A stretch of 53,268 nt of DNA from Ruminococcaceae bacterium AM07-15. Its GTDB lineage: Bacteria; Bacillota; Clostridia; Oscillospirales; Butyricicoccaceae. A model generated the notes under the pieces. It searched no databases and was not told the DNA's origin. It saw nothing but the letters and a program-made list of their open reading frames with translations. Location: assembly GCA_003477405.1 (NCBI GenBank), contig QUDE01000018.1, positions 1-53,268 of the forward strand, written 5' to 3'. This document shows, in pieces, positions 1-7,678 of the stretch (position 1 is its first letter; every line of letters begins with the position of its first letter). Both the position numbers and the translations under genes were made by a program.

Positions 1-109
1 ACAGGTCTTACTCTCTTTTCCTCATCTGTAACACATCATTGACAAACCTACAGGAGTGCCTCCGGCCCGGTGTCCGGGCAGCCATACTGTGCTGGCACCC
101 GGCAAACGC

Positions 110-137
110 AAAAAGCCGCCCCTTTGGGCGGCTTTTT
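110..137. terminator. Bidirectional rho-independent terminator
   Basis: A GCCGCCC/GGGCGGC stem with a CTTT-type loop is flanked by A5 on one side and T5 on the other, so it can work in both directions. It lies about 100 bp beyond the stop of the minus-strand AEC transporter and probably ends that transcript. Confidence 0.8.
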
Positions 138-149
138 CTATGCACTTCG

Positions 150-197
150 CCAGGACTGCACCGTAGCCCCTTCCAGGGCTGGCCCGCCAGCCCTGGA
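150..197 (-). repeat. 48-bp hairpin repeat, copy 1 of 3
   Basis: A 48-bp unit with a strong inner dyad (CCAGGGCTGGC / GCCAGCCCTGG) and a CAGGACTGCA end. It occurs inverted here and in the other orientation at 9089-9136 and 9377-9424. All three copies are intergenic, just beyond stop codons or next to other repeats. It looks like a REP/MITE-type interspersed element; no coding role is seen. Confidence 0.75.
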
Positions 198-233
198 CCA
201 CCCAGGCCCGCAGCGCATCCCAGCCTGGGAGAG

Positions 234-1178
234 TTATGCCAGCGGGGGCACCCCGCCCCAGAGATATTCGGCGGCGGTGATGAGCAGGGGCATGGTGATG
301 GCCGAGAGCAGCGTGGTCACGGCCACGATGCGGGTGCTGAACAGGTAATCGGTGTCAAACATCTGGGCCATCATGGCGGAGATCACGCCGCTGGGTGCGG
401 CGATGCCGATCACCAGGGCCATGGCCACAGTGCGCTCAGCCCCCAGGAAATAAAGCACCGCCATGGACAACAGCGGCGCCACGATCAGCTTCAGAAAGGA
501 GAGGATATACACCGTCTTGTCTTTCAGGCAGGAGAACACCTTGGCCTGGGAGAGATAGACCCCCAGCACCAGCATGGCCAGCGGGGTGTTCAGGCTGCCC
601 AGGTAGTCCACCGCCTGGAAGATAGGCCCGGGGAGCTTCCAGGGGGAGCAGAAGAGCAGAATACCGCCGAAGAGGGCCAGGGTGCCGGGATTCATCAGGA
701 TGCGGTAGAAATTCACCTGCCGGTTGCCCCGGAGCATACTCACCCCATAGGTCCAAGCCAGGACGGTGGCGGTGACGATGCTGGCCGAGCCCAAAAACAC
801 CCCTTGGGAGCCCAGGAGGGCCTGGAGCAAGGGGATGGCCATAAATCCGTTGTTGGAGAAAATGACGCACATCCGTGCATCCCGGGCATAGGGCTGCTTG
901 CTTTTGCCATAGAGGACGGTCATCATCCCGATGACCACCGCAAAGGTAACAAAGGCAAACCCGAAGGCCCCCAGCAAACTCAGGGCCTCTTTTTGATCGA
1001 AGGGGCGCTGGTAGGAGGTGATGAGCACGGCCGGGGTGACGATGTTGAGTAGCAAAGCGGAAAGCTGACGGGTACCGCCATCGTCCAGGATCTTCTTCTT
1101 ATATAATAGGTGTCCCACAAACATCAAAAGGAACATCACCACGATCTGATTGATGATGGTTGACGCAGTCCCGCCCAT
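234..1178 (-). CDS. AEC (auxin efflux carrier) family transporter
   Basis: A 314-residue integral membrane protein of the AEC family, secondary transporters that export or import organic acids or amino-acid-like compounds across the cytoplasmic membrane. Hydrophobic segments run the whole length (about ten), with the family-typical N-terminal helix (IINQIVVMFLLMFVGHLLYKK) and the C-terminal part GIAAPSGVISAMMAQMF. The ATG has a GGGAGG site 7 bases upstream. It is the next minus-strand gene after the T-box and the broken metN, with only repeat sequence between, and I see no clear own promoter, so it may be transcribed from the T-box promoter. That would make its substrate methionine-related, which is inference only. 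The family assignment is firm; the substrate is unknown. Confidence 0.88.
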   Translation of the reverse strand: MGGTASTIINQIVVMFLLMFVGHLLYKKKILDDGGTRQLSALLLNIVTPAVLITSYQRPFDQKEALSLLGAFGFAFVTFAVVIGMMTVLYGKSKQPYARDARMCVIFSNNGFMAIPLLQALLGSQGVFLGSASIVTATVLAWTYGVSMLRGNRQVNFYRILMNPGTLALFGGILLFCSPWKLPGPIFQAVDYLGSLNTPLAMLVLGVYLSQAKVFSCLKDKTVYILSFLKLIVAPLLSMAVLYFLGAERTVAMALVIGIAAPSGVISAMMAQMFDTDYLFSTRIVAVTTLLSAITMPLLITAAEYLWGGVPPLA

Positions 1179-1281
1179 CTTTCTTCCTCCCTTTTTCCCT
1201 AAAAATCACTAAATTGCTGCCTTTTCATTCTACCCCCTCCCCTCTCCCCCTGTCAAGCAGCGTGACGCTGCACCCATACTG

Positions 1282-1454
1282 CGCTGCCGCGCTGGGCAAT
1301 CGAACGAAGGCTGGTTGTATGAACCAGGGCAAAGAAAGTATGGCCGTCCGGCCACCGGACCGCTGCCGCGCCGGGCAATCGAACGAAGGCTGGTTGTATG
1401 AACCAGGGCAAAGAAAGCATGGCTGTCCGGCCACCGGACCGCTGCCGCGCTGGG
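1282..1454. repeat. 79-bp tandem repeat inside the broken metN
   Basis: Two full 79-bp units start at 1282 and 1361 and a third partial unit starts at 1440. Each begins CGCTGCCGCGCYGGGC and ends in the dyad GTCCGGCCACCGGAC. The units are nearly identical, so the duplication is recent. The same sequence family appears inverted at about 12003-12056 and in part at 3720, 9250-9335, 10099 and 18400. Because 79 is not a multiple of 3, each unit is read in a different frame by anything crossing it. The unit lacks the equal-length unique spacers of a CRISPR array. Confidence 0.9.
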
Positions 1455-1806
1455 CGATTTCCTGCCGGGGCAGCCTCTGCATCTGAAGGGGCAGAGCGGC
1501 ATTCTGCGCCACAGTGCGGCGGGAGAGCAAACGGCAGTCCTGAAAGACCGTGGCGATCTGCTGTCGGGCATGGCGTTTTTCCCTGGGGGAGCTTTGGGCA
1601 AAGCACACCCCATCCAGCACCACCCGTCCCCGGGTGGGCTCTTCCAGCAAGGCCATCAGCCGCAGCAATGTGCTTTTTCCCGCGCCGCTGGGGCCCACGA
1701 TGCCCCAGCACTCCCCCTCCCCCAGGGTAAAGGACACCCCGCTGAGGGCCTGCACCGGGCCCTCCCCTGATGCATAGGTTTTTTCCACTTGTTCCAATGC
1801 GATCAA
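1450..1806 (-). pseudogene. metN: Truncated methionine ABC transporter ATPase (metN-like)
   Basis: The first ~119 codons match the N-terminal half of MetN-type ABC ATPases. The Walker A motif GPSGAGKST is at residues ~38-46, the MetN-like stretch ALLEEPTRGRVVLDG follows, and the Q-loop region is VFQDCRLLSRRTVAQNAALPL. Homology then stops dead at the edge of the 79-bp tandem repeats, so the signature LSGGQ, Walker B, H-loop and C-terminal regulatory domain are all missing. An open frame continues through the repeats to 1225 but encodes only repeat-derived residues. No metI permease or metQ binding protein follows. MetN would power methionine uptake; this copy cannot hydrolyse ATP normally. The intact T-box upstream supports the methionine identity. 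Confidence 0.85.
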
Positions 1807-1865
1807 CTTGGTTCCTCCTTTTCTCCTTCCCCGGCGGGTTCACACAGCCGGGGCCTGGAGGGGGA

Positions 1866-2183
1866 ACAAAAAAAGCTCCCGCCCTCCAGGATGAATTGAT
1901 CCTGTTAAGGGCGAGAGCTGAAAGCTTCCGCGTTACCACCTTAATTCACGCCGGCCTCACGACCAGGCGCCTCTTCGGGTGCGGGCCCAAAAAAGGCCGA
2001 TACCCTATTGCTGTAACGGGCAAACCCGTCGCCGCCTAAGGGAGCATTTCCCCTCGGGGCGCAACTCCGAGACCATCTTCGCCACCTGCTCCCTTTGCCC
2101 GTTTTCAGCTGCCCGGGCTCTCTGTCAAAAGGTCTCAAAGCGGTTACTCTTCTCTTCGCTGTCTTTGCGCTGCTGTGAACTTG
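1866..2183 (-). promoter_or_regulatory. T-box riboswitch, probably methionine (AUG specifier)
   Basis: On the minus strand the leader holds the hallmark T-box sequence AAGGTGGTAACGCGG (1928-1942), which pairs with the uncharged tRNA acceptor end. It is followed by a terminator: stem AGCTCTCGCCCT / AGGGCGGGAGCT and then T7 (1866-1919). An AGAGAG element of Stem I is seen near 2120. A candidate specifier AUG lies at 2074-2076, next to GGTCTC, which can pair with upstream GAGACC. Uncharged tRNA-Met would favour the antiterminator and let transcription enter the metN remnant and perhaps the AEC gene. The T-box call is firm; the codon is my reading of the fold. Confidence 0.9.
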
Positions 2184-2189
2184 TCACCC

Positions 2190-2219
2190 AGTATACGCCG
2201 GGAAAACCGGGAAAGTAAA
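2190..2219 (-). promoter_or_regulatory. Promoter of the T-box transcript
   Basis: Minus-strand TTTACT and TATACT are separated by 18 bases, placing the start site near 2183, just before Stem I of the T-box. Confidence 0.55.
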
Positions 2220-2292
2220 GGGTGTTTTTGAATAAACTGACGGTGGGTTTTGCAGAATGTGTTGTGCAAAAGGCCGGAAAGGAAAAATGTGC

Positions 2293-2321
2293 TTGACTTT
2301 TGATGGCGCAGAGGATAATAT
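2293..2321 (+). promoter_or_regulatory. Promoter of the rpsF-ssb-rpsR operon
   Basis: TTGACT and TAATAT are separated by 17 bases, a near-consensus housekeeping promoter about 65 bp ahead of rpsF and just upstream of the structured leader. Confidence 0.7.
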
Positions 2322-2333
2322 TTTAGTGTTATC

Positions 2334-2364
2334 CTTGTCCGCAGGGAGTACTGCGGGCCACAAG
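2334..2364 (+). promoter_or_regulatory. Candidate S6:S18 autoregulatory leader hairpin
   Basis: The leader folds as CTTGT / ACAAG enclosing CCGCAG-GGAGTA-CTGCGG, with GCC left bulged on the 3' side. A bulged stem with a CCG element just before rpsF is the known S6:S18 autoregulation layout, in which the two proteins bind the leader and repress the operon. The exact class was not tested by alignment. Confidence 0.5.
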
Positions 2365-2387
2365 TCCAAAAGGAGGTGCGATTTATT

Positions 2388-2681
2388 ATGCCGAAGATCA
2401 CAGGCAAGTACGAGACCGTATTCATCGTGGATGTCAACCTGGGCGAAGAGAACATTGCCGCTATGGTCGAGAAGTTCAAGACTCTCATTGAAAGTAACGG
2501 CACTGTGACCAATGTCAACGAGTGGGGCAAGCGCCGTCTGGCCTATCCCATCAACGACATGAACGAAGGCTACTATGTTCTCATCGAGTTTGAGAGCAAG
2601 CCCGAATTCCCCCACGAGCTGGACCGTATCTACAACATCACCGACGGCATCATGCGTTCGCTGATCGTCGCCCAGAACTAA
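2388..2681 (+). CDS. rpsF: 30S ribosomal protein S6
   Basis: A 97-residue S6 protein that binds the central domain of 16S rRNA as a pair with S18. The sequence starts MPKITGKYETVFIVD and contains the typical WGKRRLAYPIND loop and YYVLIEFE strand. I chose the ATG at 2388 because AGGAGGTG sits 8 bases upstream; an in-frame GTG at 2376 overlaps that ribosome binding site. It opens the conserved rpsF-ssb-rpsR operon, and the stop is 25 bp before ssb. Length is normal for the family. Confidence 0.97.
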   Translation: MPKITGKYETVFIVDVNLGEENIAAMVEKFKTLIESNGTVTNVNEWGKRRLAYPINDMNEGYYVLIEFESKPEFPHELDRIYNITDGIMRSLIVAQN

Positions 2682-2706
2682 CTCGGGCGAAAGGAGCGTT
2701 GTTATC

Positions 2707-3126
2707 ATGCTGAACAAAGCGATCCTGATGGGTCGGCTCACTGCCGATCCGGAACTGCGTCACACCCAGAGCAATATCCCGGTCACATCCTTCACCCTTG
2801 CGGTGGACCGCACATTCGGTCAGGATAAGCAGACCGATTTCCTGGATATCGTGGCCTGGCGGAACACAGCGGAGTTTGTTTCCAAATGGTTCCGCAAAGG
2901 GATGCTGGTGGCCGTTTCCGGCCGGATCCAGACCCGTACCTGGGAGGATAAGCAGGGCAACAAACGCAAATCGGTGGAAGTAGTAGCGGACGAAGCTTTC
3001 TTCGCTGAATCCAAGAAGGACAGCGCCCCCCGTTCGGGGAATGACGCCCCTGTTCCCTTTGATCTGCCCCCTGTAGGCGGCGATTTTGCGGAGCTGGGCC
3101 CGGATGACAGCGAACTTCCCTTCTAA
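2707..3126 (+). CDS. ssb: Single-stranded DNA-binding protein
   Basis: A 139-residue bacterial SSB that coats single-stranded DNA in replication, repair and recombination. The OB-fold covers residues ~1-105 ([49 protein letters not shown]). A short linker leads to the acidic partner-binding tail ending DDSELPF. It sits between rpsF and rpsR, as in most Firmicutes, and is cotranscribed with them. Its ribosome binding site is AAAGGAG. It is a little shorter than the usual 150-170 residues because the linker is short. Confidence 0.97.
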   Translation: MLNKAILMGRLTADPELRHTQSNIPVTSFTLAVDRTFGQDKQTDFLDIVAWRNTAEFVSKWFRKGMLVAVSGRIQTRTWEDKQGNKRKSVEVVADEAFFAESKKDSAPRSGNDAPVPFDLPPVGGDFAELGPDDSELPF

Positions 3127-3155
3127 CCCAATCTTTGAAAAGGAGGACATCCCAA

Positions 3156-3404
3156 ATGGCCAATGAAACCAGAAGCGAGCGGCCCATGAGAGAGCGCCGC
3201 CGCAGAAAAGTTTGCCAGTTCTGCGTGGACAAAGTAGAGCACATCGACTACAAGGACACTGCCAAACTGCGCAAGTATATCAGCGATCGGGCAAAGATCC
3301 TGCCCCGCCGCATGACCGGCACCTGTGCTATGCATCAGCGTCAGCTGACCGAAGCCATCAAGCGTGCCCGTCACCTGGCTCTGCTGCCCTATACTTCCGA
3401 CTAA
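3156..3404 (+). CDS. rpsR: 30S ribosomal protein S18
   Basis: An 82-residue S18, partner of S6 on the small subunit platform. It has [10 protein letters not shown], the typical [14 protein letters not shown] stretch and [32 protein letters not shown]. The cysteines CQFC and TGTC suggest the zinc-binding form. The ATG at 3156 follows AAGGAGGACATCCCAA; an in-frame ATG at 3135 lies before that site and is rejected. It is the last gene of the operon, with a strong terminator 40 bp downstream. Confidence 0.97.
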   Translation: MANETRSERPMRERRRRKVCQFCVDKVEHIDYKDTAKLRKYISDRAKILPRRMTGTCAMHQRQLTEAIKRARHLALLPYTSD

Positions 3405-3444
3405 GTGAGCCAGAGCCTTTGCTGCGGCAAAGGCTCGCAATAAA

Positions 3445-3484
3445 AACAAGCCCTACGGGATTTTCCCGTAGGGCTTGTTTTTTT
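3445..3484 (+). terminator. Terminator of the rpsF-ssb-rpsR operon
   Basis: A 16-bp perfect stem (AACAAGCCCTACGGGA and its complement) with a 3-base loop runs into T8. A is rich on the other side, so it may also work in reverse. Confidence 0.92.
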
Positions 3485-3487
3485 GCT

Positions 3488-3600
3488 ATTGGCGGCGTGT
3501 TATTTTGGCGTAAAGCCAAAATAACTTGCAAGTCGGTAGCTAACGCCGCCGCTGGCTCTCGGGGAAAAACTAGGTTTTTCCCCGACCTTTTTCGCGCCCC
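3488..3600 (+). repeat. 113-bp structured repeat, copy 1 of 2
   Basis: This unit starts ATTGGCGGCGTGTTATTT and ends TTTTTCGCGCCCC, and recurs in the same orientation and with the same length at 11862-11974. It folds into nested hairpins: GGCGGCGT with ACGCCGCC, GTTATTTTGGC with GCCAAAATAAC, and CGGGGAAAAAC with GTTTTTCCCCG. Paired changes in the second copy (TTTTGGC/GCCAAAA to TTTCGGC/GCCGAAA) keep the inner stem, which hints at selection on structure or a hairpin-type mobile element. Confidence 0.85.
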
Positions 3601-3961
3601 AGGCGGGGTCCCCACCGGGGCCAAGTGGATTCAACCGGCCCTTGTGCAATCATTCAGCGTAGCCGGTTGTGTTTGCCTGGGCAAAGAACGGAATGACCGC
3701 CCAGGCACTGGGCTTGCCCAGCGCGGGAGCGCAGTATGGGAGCGGCAGCTCGCCGCAGCCCCCCTTGTGCAAAGGGGGGACAGCATGGCAAGGCCATGCA
3801 GGGGGGATTGTGAAGCCCCATTGCATCCAACCGGCCTTTTCTGCGGCACTCCGCCAGGATTGCACATTGGCTCTTCCCGGGTGATGGTTTATCACACCCG
3901 GAGCAATAAGCCTAACAACGCATCCCCACCGGAGACAGGAACGGCTGTCCCGACACGGGAC
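3601..3961. repeat. Gene-free mosaic of interspersed repeats
   Basis: No gene is supported here. The stretch is stitched from repeat modules: a GCGCGGGAGCGCAGTATGGG module at about 3720-3741; a 73-bp unit at 3757-3829 holding GCCCCCCTTGTGCAAAGGGGGG and GCATGGCAAGGCCATGC hairpins, found inverted at 9160-9232; and a GGCACTCCGCCAGGATTGCA end module at about 3843-3865. The stop of the hydrolase gene follows directly. Confidence 0.8.
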
Positions 3962-4867
3962 TCACGCTGGAAGAAACGACAGTATATCCTGATAGACCTG
4001 CTCCCGGTTGATTTCATTCAGCACCTCGTGGCGGGCACCGGGATAGAGCTTGCACTCCACATGGTGCAGCCCGGCCCGGCGGTAGTTTTCCGCCACCTGG
4101 CGCACCCCCTTTCCGTAAGCCCCCACCGGGTCCTGATCCCCGCTGATGAGCAGCAAGGGCAGATCGGGGGTCTGCTGAAAAGTCTCCCATCGGTTCGCCC
4201 GTGCAATAGCGGAAAACAGATCCCCAAACCCCTTGGTGGTAAAGGTGAAGCCGCAGAGAGGGTCGGTGATGTAATCGGCCACCCGCTCCTCGTCCCGGCT
4301 CAGCCAGTCAAAGGGGGTGCGGGGGTTTTCGATCCCCCGGTTGAAATTGCCGAAGGCCAGCCGGTCCACCAGCCGGTTGGGGCTCCCTCCCCCCTTCCGG
4401 CACAGCGCCCCCATCAGTCCCGCCCCGGTCTGCTTGCCGCCGGTGCCGCTGAGGATGGCCCCTTGCAGCTCCTTCCCGTACCGGGTCAGATAAAGCCGCA
4501 GGGCAAAGGAACCCATGCTGTGGCCCAGAAAGAAGGCGGGCATGCCCGGGTACTTGCCCTGCATATAAATAGCCATCAGATGCAGGTCGGTCACCAGCAG
4601 GTCAAACCCCTTTTTCGGGGCAAAATACCCCAGTTCTTCTTTGGTGCGGGCGGTTTTCCCGTGGCCCATGTGGTCGCAGCCAAAGGCGATGTACCCATTT
4701 TTCGCCAGGAAGTCCATGAACTCCCGGTAGCGGCCCATGTGCTCGGCCATGCCGTGGGCGATCTGCACCATTCCCCGGGGCCGGTCGGGCACATAGGCCA
4801 CGCCATAAACCTGCTGCCGCCCTCCTGCCGAGGGAAACCGGTGTTCCAATATTTTATAATTTTCCAT
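3962..4867 (-). CDS. Alpha/beta hydrolase, monoacylglycerol-lipase-like
   Basis: A 301-residue soluble serine hydrolase of the Hydrolase_4 (lysophospholipase/monoglyceride lipase) type. The oxyanion region is IAHGMAEHMGRY, the nucleophile elbow is GHSMG with the catalytic Ser, the acid is in ISGDQDPVG and the His is in PGARHEVLNE. A cap region with GFTFTTKGFGDLF lies between. It probably cleaves acyl esters such as monoacylglycerols; the natural substrate is unknown. I start at ATG 4867, with GGGAGAGG upstream; an in-frame extension to 4909 has no ribosome binding site. It stands alone between repeats and a divergent oxidoreductase gene. Confidence 0.88.
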   Translation of the reverse strand: MENYKILEHRFPSAGGRQQVYGVAYVPDRPRGMVQIAHGMAEHMGRYREFMDFLAKNGYIAFGCDHMGHGKTARTKEELGYFAPKKGFDLLVTDLHLMAIYMQGKYPGMPAFFLGHSMGSFALRLYLTRYGKELQGAILSGTGGKQTGAGLMGALCRKGGGSPNRLVDRLAFGNFNRGIENPRTPFDWLSRDEERVADYITDPLCGFTFTTKGFGDLFSAIARANRWETFQQTPDLPLLLISGDQDPVGAYGKGVRQVAENYRRAGLHHVECKLYPGARHEVLNEINREQVYQDILSFLPA

Positions 4868-5108
4868 ATTTCTTTCCTCTCCCGGTGGTTTCTTCTCCTT
4901 TTTTTCCATGGGTCAAAAAATTTTTCTGTTTTTTGGCCCGGTGGCCCCTTCCCCCTTGCTTTGGGGTGTGATATACTGTATAAAATGGTCGTAAAATGTG
5001 GATTTTTCTGCCGGCCCGCCCCATGTATTCCGGCGGGTCTGAAAACATTATAGCATATTCATTATAACATATTCATTCAGGGAAAAAACACCGATTAGGA
5101 GGATTTTT

Positions 5109-6146
5109 GTGACATCGCTCTTCACCCCCTTGCATCTGGGGGGACTTTCTTTGAAAAACAGAGCCGTCCGCTCGGCCACCCAGGACGATCTGGGCACCGC
5201 CCAGGGCCTGATGACCCAGCAGGAATTGGCTCTTTACACCCTTTTGGCCCGGCAGAATGTGGGGCTTATTTTCAGCGCCCATTGCTATGTATCCCCGGAG
5301 GGCAAGGCCTCTCCCCTGCAAAACGGCCTGGACAGCGAGAAAAACCTGCCCATGCTCCGGAAAACCGCCCGGAGCGTCCATGCAGAAGGTTCCTGCATGG
5401 CCATGCAGATCAGCCACGCCGGAGCCAAAGCCCCCGGCGGCAAAGCCCCCTCGGACTTTTCCGCCCAGGAGCTGGAAAATCTGAAACAGGCTTTCGTCCG
5501 CAGCGCCCTGATTTCCAAGGAAGCGGGGATGGATGGGGTGCAGCTCCATCTGGCCCATGGCTATCTGCTCTCCCAGTTCCTCTCCCCCCTGGATAACAGC
5601 CGGACAGATGAATACGGCGGCAGCGGCGAAAACCGCATCCGCTTCCCTCTGGAAGTGCTGCGCGCCCTGCGGGAGGCCTGCGGCAATGACTTCCCCCTGT
5701 TTATCAAGGTCAACTGCAACCTGCCCCAGCCGGAACTGGAAAAGGAATATGAGCAGGAGCTGCTGCTTCTGCTGGAAGAGTGCAAAAAACTGGGTGTGCT
5801 GGCCGCCGAGATCAGCGGCTGTAATTTCCGCACCTTCCCCCCTTCCGCCGGACCTTATTATCTGAAGCAGGCCCAGGTGCTGCAAAAAGCCGGCCTGCCC
5901 CTGATTCTGGTGGGCGGCATCCGCTCGGGCAGCGATGCCCAGGCCTGCCTGGATGCAGGCTTCCCCCTGGTGTCCTTCTGCCGTCCCTTTGTGTGCGAGC
6001 CGGAATTTTTGCAGAAGGTGCAGCAGGACCCCTCTCACCGTGCTCCCTGCATCGGCTGCGGCCAATGCTTCCGCCAGCTCACTGCCCATGGCCGCCTCTG
6101 TCCTCTCCGGGAGGAAGGGACCGACCGGGCGCTGCTGGCCCTGTAA
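5109..6146 (+). CDS. NADH:flavin oxidoreductase (old yellow enzyme family)
   Basis: A 345-residue FMN-binding TIM-barrel enzyme of the old yellow enzyme group, which reduces activated C=C bonds with NAD(P)H. Seen are LFTPLHLGGLSLKNR at the N-terminus, MQISHAGAK, and the family signature HLAHGYLLSQFLSPLDNSRTD followed by YGGSGENRIRF. Late phosphate-binding parts are LILVGGIRS and FCRPFVCEPEF. The end has CIGCGQCF and a further CP, cysteines placed as in Fe-S-carrying members, but the second iron-sulfur/FAD half of enoate reductases is absent. The start is GTG with AGGAGG 7 bases upstream. The substrate is unknown. Confidence 0.9.
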   Translation: MTSLFTPLHLGGLSLKNRAVRSATQDDLGTAQGLMTQQELALYTLLARQNVGLIFSAHCYVSPEGKASPLQNGLDSEKNLPMLRKTARSVHAEGSCMAMQISHAGAKAPGGKAPSDFSAQELENLKQAFVRSALISKEAGMDGVQLHLAHGYLLSQFLSPLDNSRTDEYGGSGENRIRFPLEVLRALREACGNDFPLFIKVNCNLPQPELEKEYEQELLLLLEECKKLGVLAAEISGCNFRTFPPSAGPYYLKQAQVLQKAGLPLILVGGIRSGSDAQACLDAGFPLVSFCRPFVCEPEFLQKVQQDPSHRAPCIGCGQCFRQLTAHGRLCPLREEGTDRALLAL

Positions 6147-6248
6147 AAAAATTTCCCACTTTTTTTTGCCGGGGATAAACTTTTTTCCCCCTGGCCCCGT
6201 CTAATCAATCAGAAAGACACAGCCACAACGGTTTTGGAGATAAACGCT

Positions 6249-7157
6249 ATGAAAAAAACACTACGCGCTCGCCGCCGCCGTCGGCGCAGGGCTTTGCTGG
6301 CAGCGGCGGCGCTGCTGGTGTGCCTGGGCGGCGTGAGCCTTGTTTCCGCCATCGTCCGCCTGCCCGTCCACTCGGTGCCCGACGCTCCGGACACCACCAC
6401 CGAACCGGAGGAACTGTCCCCGGACGGCGAAGAAAACACCAAAGAAAAAGAAACTTCCCCGGAAGAAGGGGAAGAAAATAACACCTCCCTGGAGGAAACA
6501 CCCAAAGAGGAAGACTCCTCTCCCCCGCCGGTGGCTGCCTATGATTATTCCCAGCCGGTGCCCGAAAGCGCCCCTGGAGCCGAAGGGGCCTTCCAGAACA
6601 GCCTGTTCATTGGCAACTCCATCACCGATGGCATCGCCCGCTACGGCATCATTCCCGGGGCCACGGTCTACGCCAAAAACGGCCTGACGGTGACCAACGC
6701 CCTCACAGAGCCGGTGGTGACTTCCGGCTCGGGCCGCATCACCGTGGAGCAGGCCCTTCAGAACCGGCAGTTTGACCGGATCTATCTGATGTTCGGCATG
6801 AATGAACTGGGCTTTGGCAGCGAAGAGCAGTTTGTCACCCGATACAGCAATCTCATCGATCGCCTATGGGCCTTGCAGCCCTCGGCCACCATCTATGTGC
6901 AGAGCATTCTGCCGGTGACCGCCGAGCGTTCGGCCAAGGACTCCACCTTCAACAATCCCAAGCTCCAGCATTTCAACGAGCTGATCCGGCAGATGTGTGC
7001 CGAAAAGCACGCTCTGTTCCTGGACGCCCACAGCGCCCTCTGCGATGAAAGCGGCGCTCTGCCTGCGGAGTATTCTTCCGACGGCATCCATATCACCAAA
7101 GAAGCCTATGGCGTTTGGTTTTCCTATGTGAACACGCATATCTGGGGAGGTAATTAA
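6249..7157 (+). CDS. Membrane-anchored SGNH/GDSL hydrolase
   Basis: A 302-residue protein with a basic N-terminus of poly-Arg, one membrane anchor (residues ~18-37, LLAAAALLVCLGGVSLVSA) and a Pro/Glu-rich linker to ~100, so the catalytic domain faces outward. SGNH blocks are visible: FIGNSITDG (Ser), GMNELGFG (Asn) and SSDGIHITKE (Asp and His). Such enzymes move or remove acyl groups on cell-wall sugars and polymers. I start at ATG 6249 with GGAGAT upstream. It is 4 bp from the DUF4358 lipoprotein gene and ahead of a sigma/anti-sigma pair, which points to an envelope role. The partner MBOAT acyltransferase often found with SGNH/DUF4358 genes is not here. Confidence 0.85.
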   Translation: MKKTLRARRRRRRRALLAAAALLVCLGGVSLVSAIVRLPVHSVPDAPDTTTEPEELSPDGEENTKEKETSPEEGEENNTSLEETPKEEDSSPPPVAAYDYSQPVPESAPGAEGAFQNSLFIGNSITDGIARYGIIPGATVYAKNGLTVTNALTEPVVTSGSGRITVEQALQNRQFDRIYLMFGMNELGFGSEEQFVTRYSNLIDRLWALQPSATIYVQSILPVTAERSAKDSTFNNPKLQHFNELIRQMCAEKHALFLDAHSALCDESGALPAEYSSDGIHITKEAYGVWFSYVNTHIWGGN

Positions 7158-7161
7158 ATCT

Positions 7162-7650
7162 ATGTTTCAAATAAAATCCCGGGCAGTTTTCGCCCTTTGC
7201 CTGCTGCCCGCCCTGTGCCTGGGCGGCTGCCAGAAGAAAGAAGCAGAAGCCAAAAACCCCGATCCCTCAAAGCTTGCCAGCCAGCTTCTGTCGGACATCT
7301 CCTTCCAGGATAAGCTGGAGGAGACCGACAAGGACGCCGCTCTCACGGTTCTGGGCCTGGAGAGCTATGAGGACAAGGTGTCGGACTGCGCCATTTACCT
7401 GGGCACCGGCGCCACCGCCGAGGAAGTGGTGGTGCTCAAGACCGACGATGAAAAAGGCGCCCAGGAGATCAAAGCCGTTCTGAAGGAAAACCACCTGCCC
7501 CGGCTGAAAGAGGACTTTCAGAACTATGTCCCCACCGAAGTGCCCAAGATCGAAGACGCCGCCCTGTATGCCAAGGGGCAGACGGTAGCGCTGTGCGTTT
7601 CTTCGGACAGCGACAAAGCCCTGGAGATCATGGAAGAAGCCATGGGCTAA
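7162..7650 (+). CDS. DUF4358 domain lipoprotein
   Basis: A 162-residue exported lipoprotein. The signal peptide ends in the lipobox LGGC, giving lipidation at about Cys23, and the mature part is a small alpha/beta domain with SYEDKVSDCAIYLGTGATAEE, typical of DUF4358. The function of that family is unknown; it often sits by acyltransferase/SGNH genes, as here. It starts 4 bp after the SGNH gene and is surely cotranscribed. The family call comes from pattern memory, not from a search. Confidence 0.75.
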   Translation: MFQIKSRAVFALCLLPALCLGGCQKKEAEAKNPDPSKLASQLLSDISFQDKLEETDKDAALTVLGLESYEDKVSDCAIYLGTGATAEEVVVLKTDDEKGAQEIKAVLKENHLPRLKEDFQNYVPTEVPKIEDAALYAKGQTVALCVSSDSDKALEIMEEAMG

Positions 7651-7678
7651 CCCCCCTTCCACCCGGCGAGGGCACACC

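Noticed and set aside
1225..1449. Repeat-encoded tail of the metN frame as part of a working protein
   Set aside because: The residues are translations of 79-bp repeats in shifting frames and lack all later ABC motifs.
1282..1454. CRISPR array
   Set aside because: Repeats are 79 bp and directly adjacent with no unique spacers, and no cas genes are present.
3212..5053. A 613-codon plus-strand frame from rpsR through the hydrolase
   Set aside because: It starts inside rpsR in another frame, crosses a strong terminator and repeats, and is antisense to the alpha/beta hydrolase.
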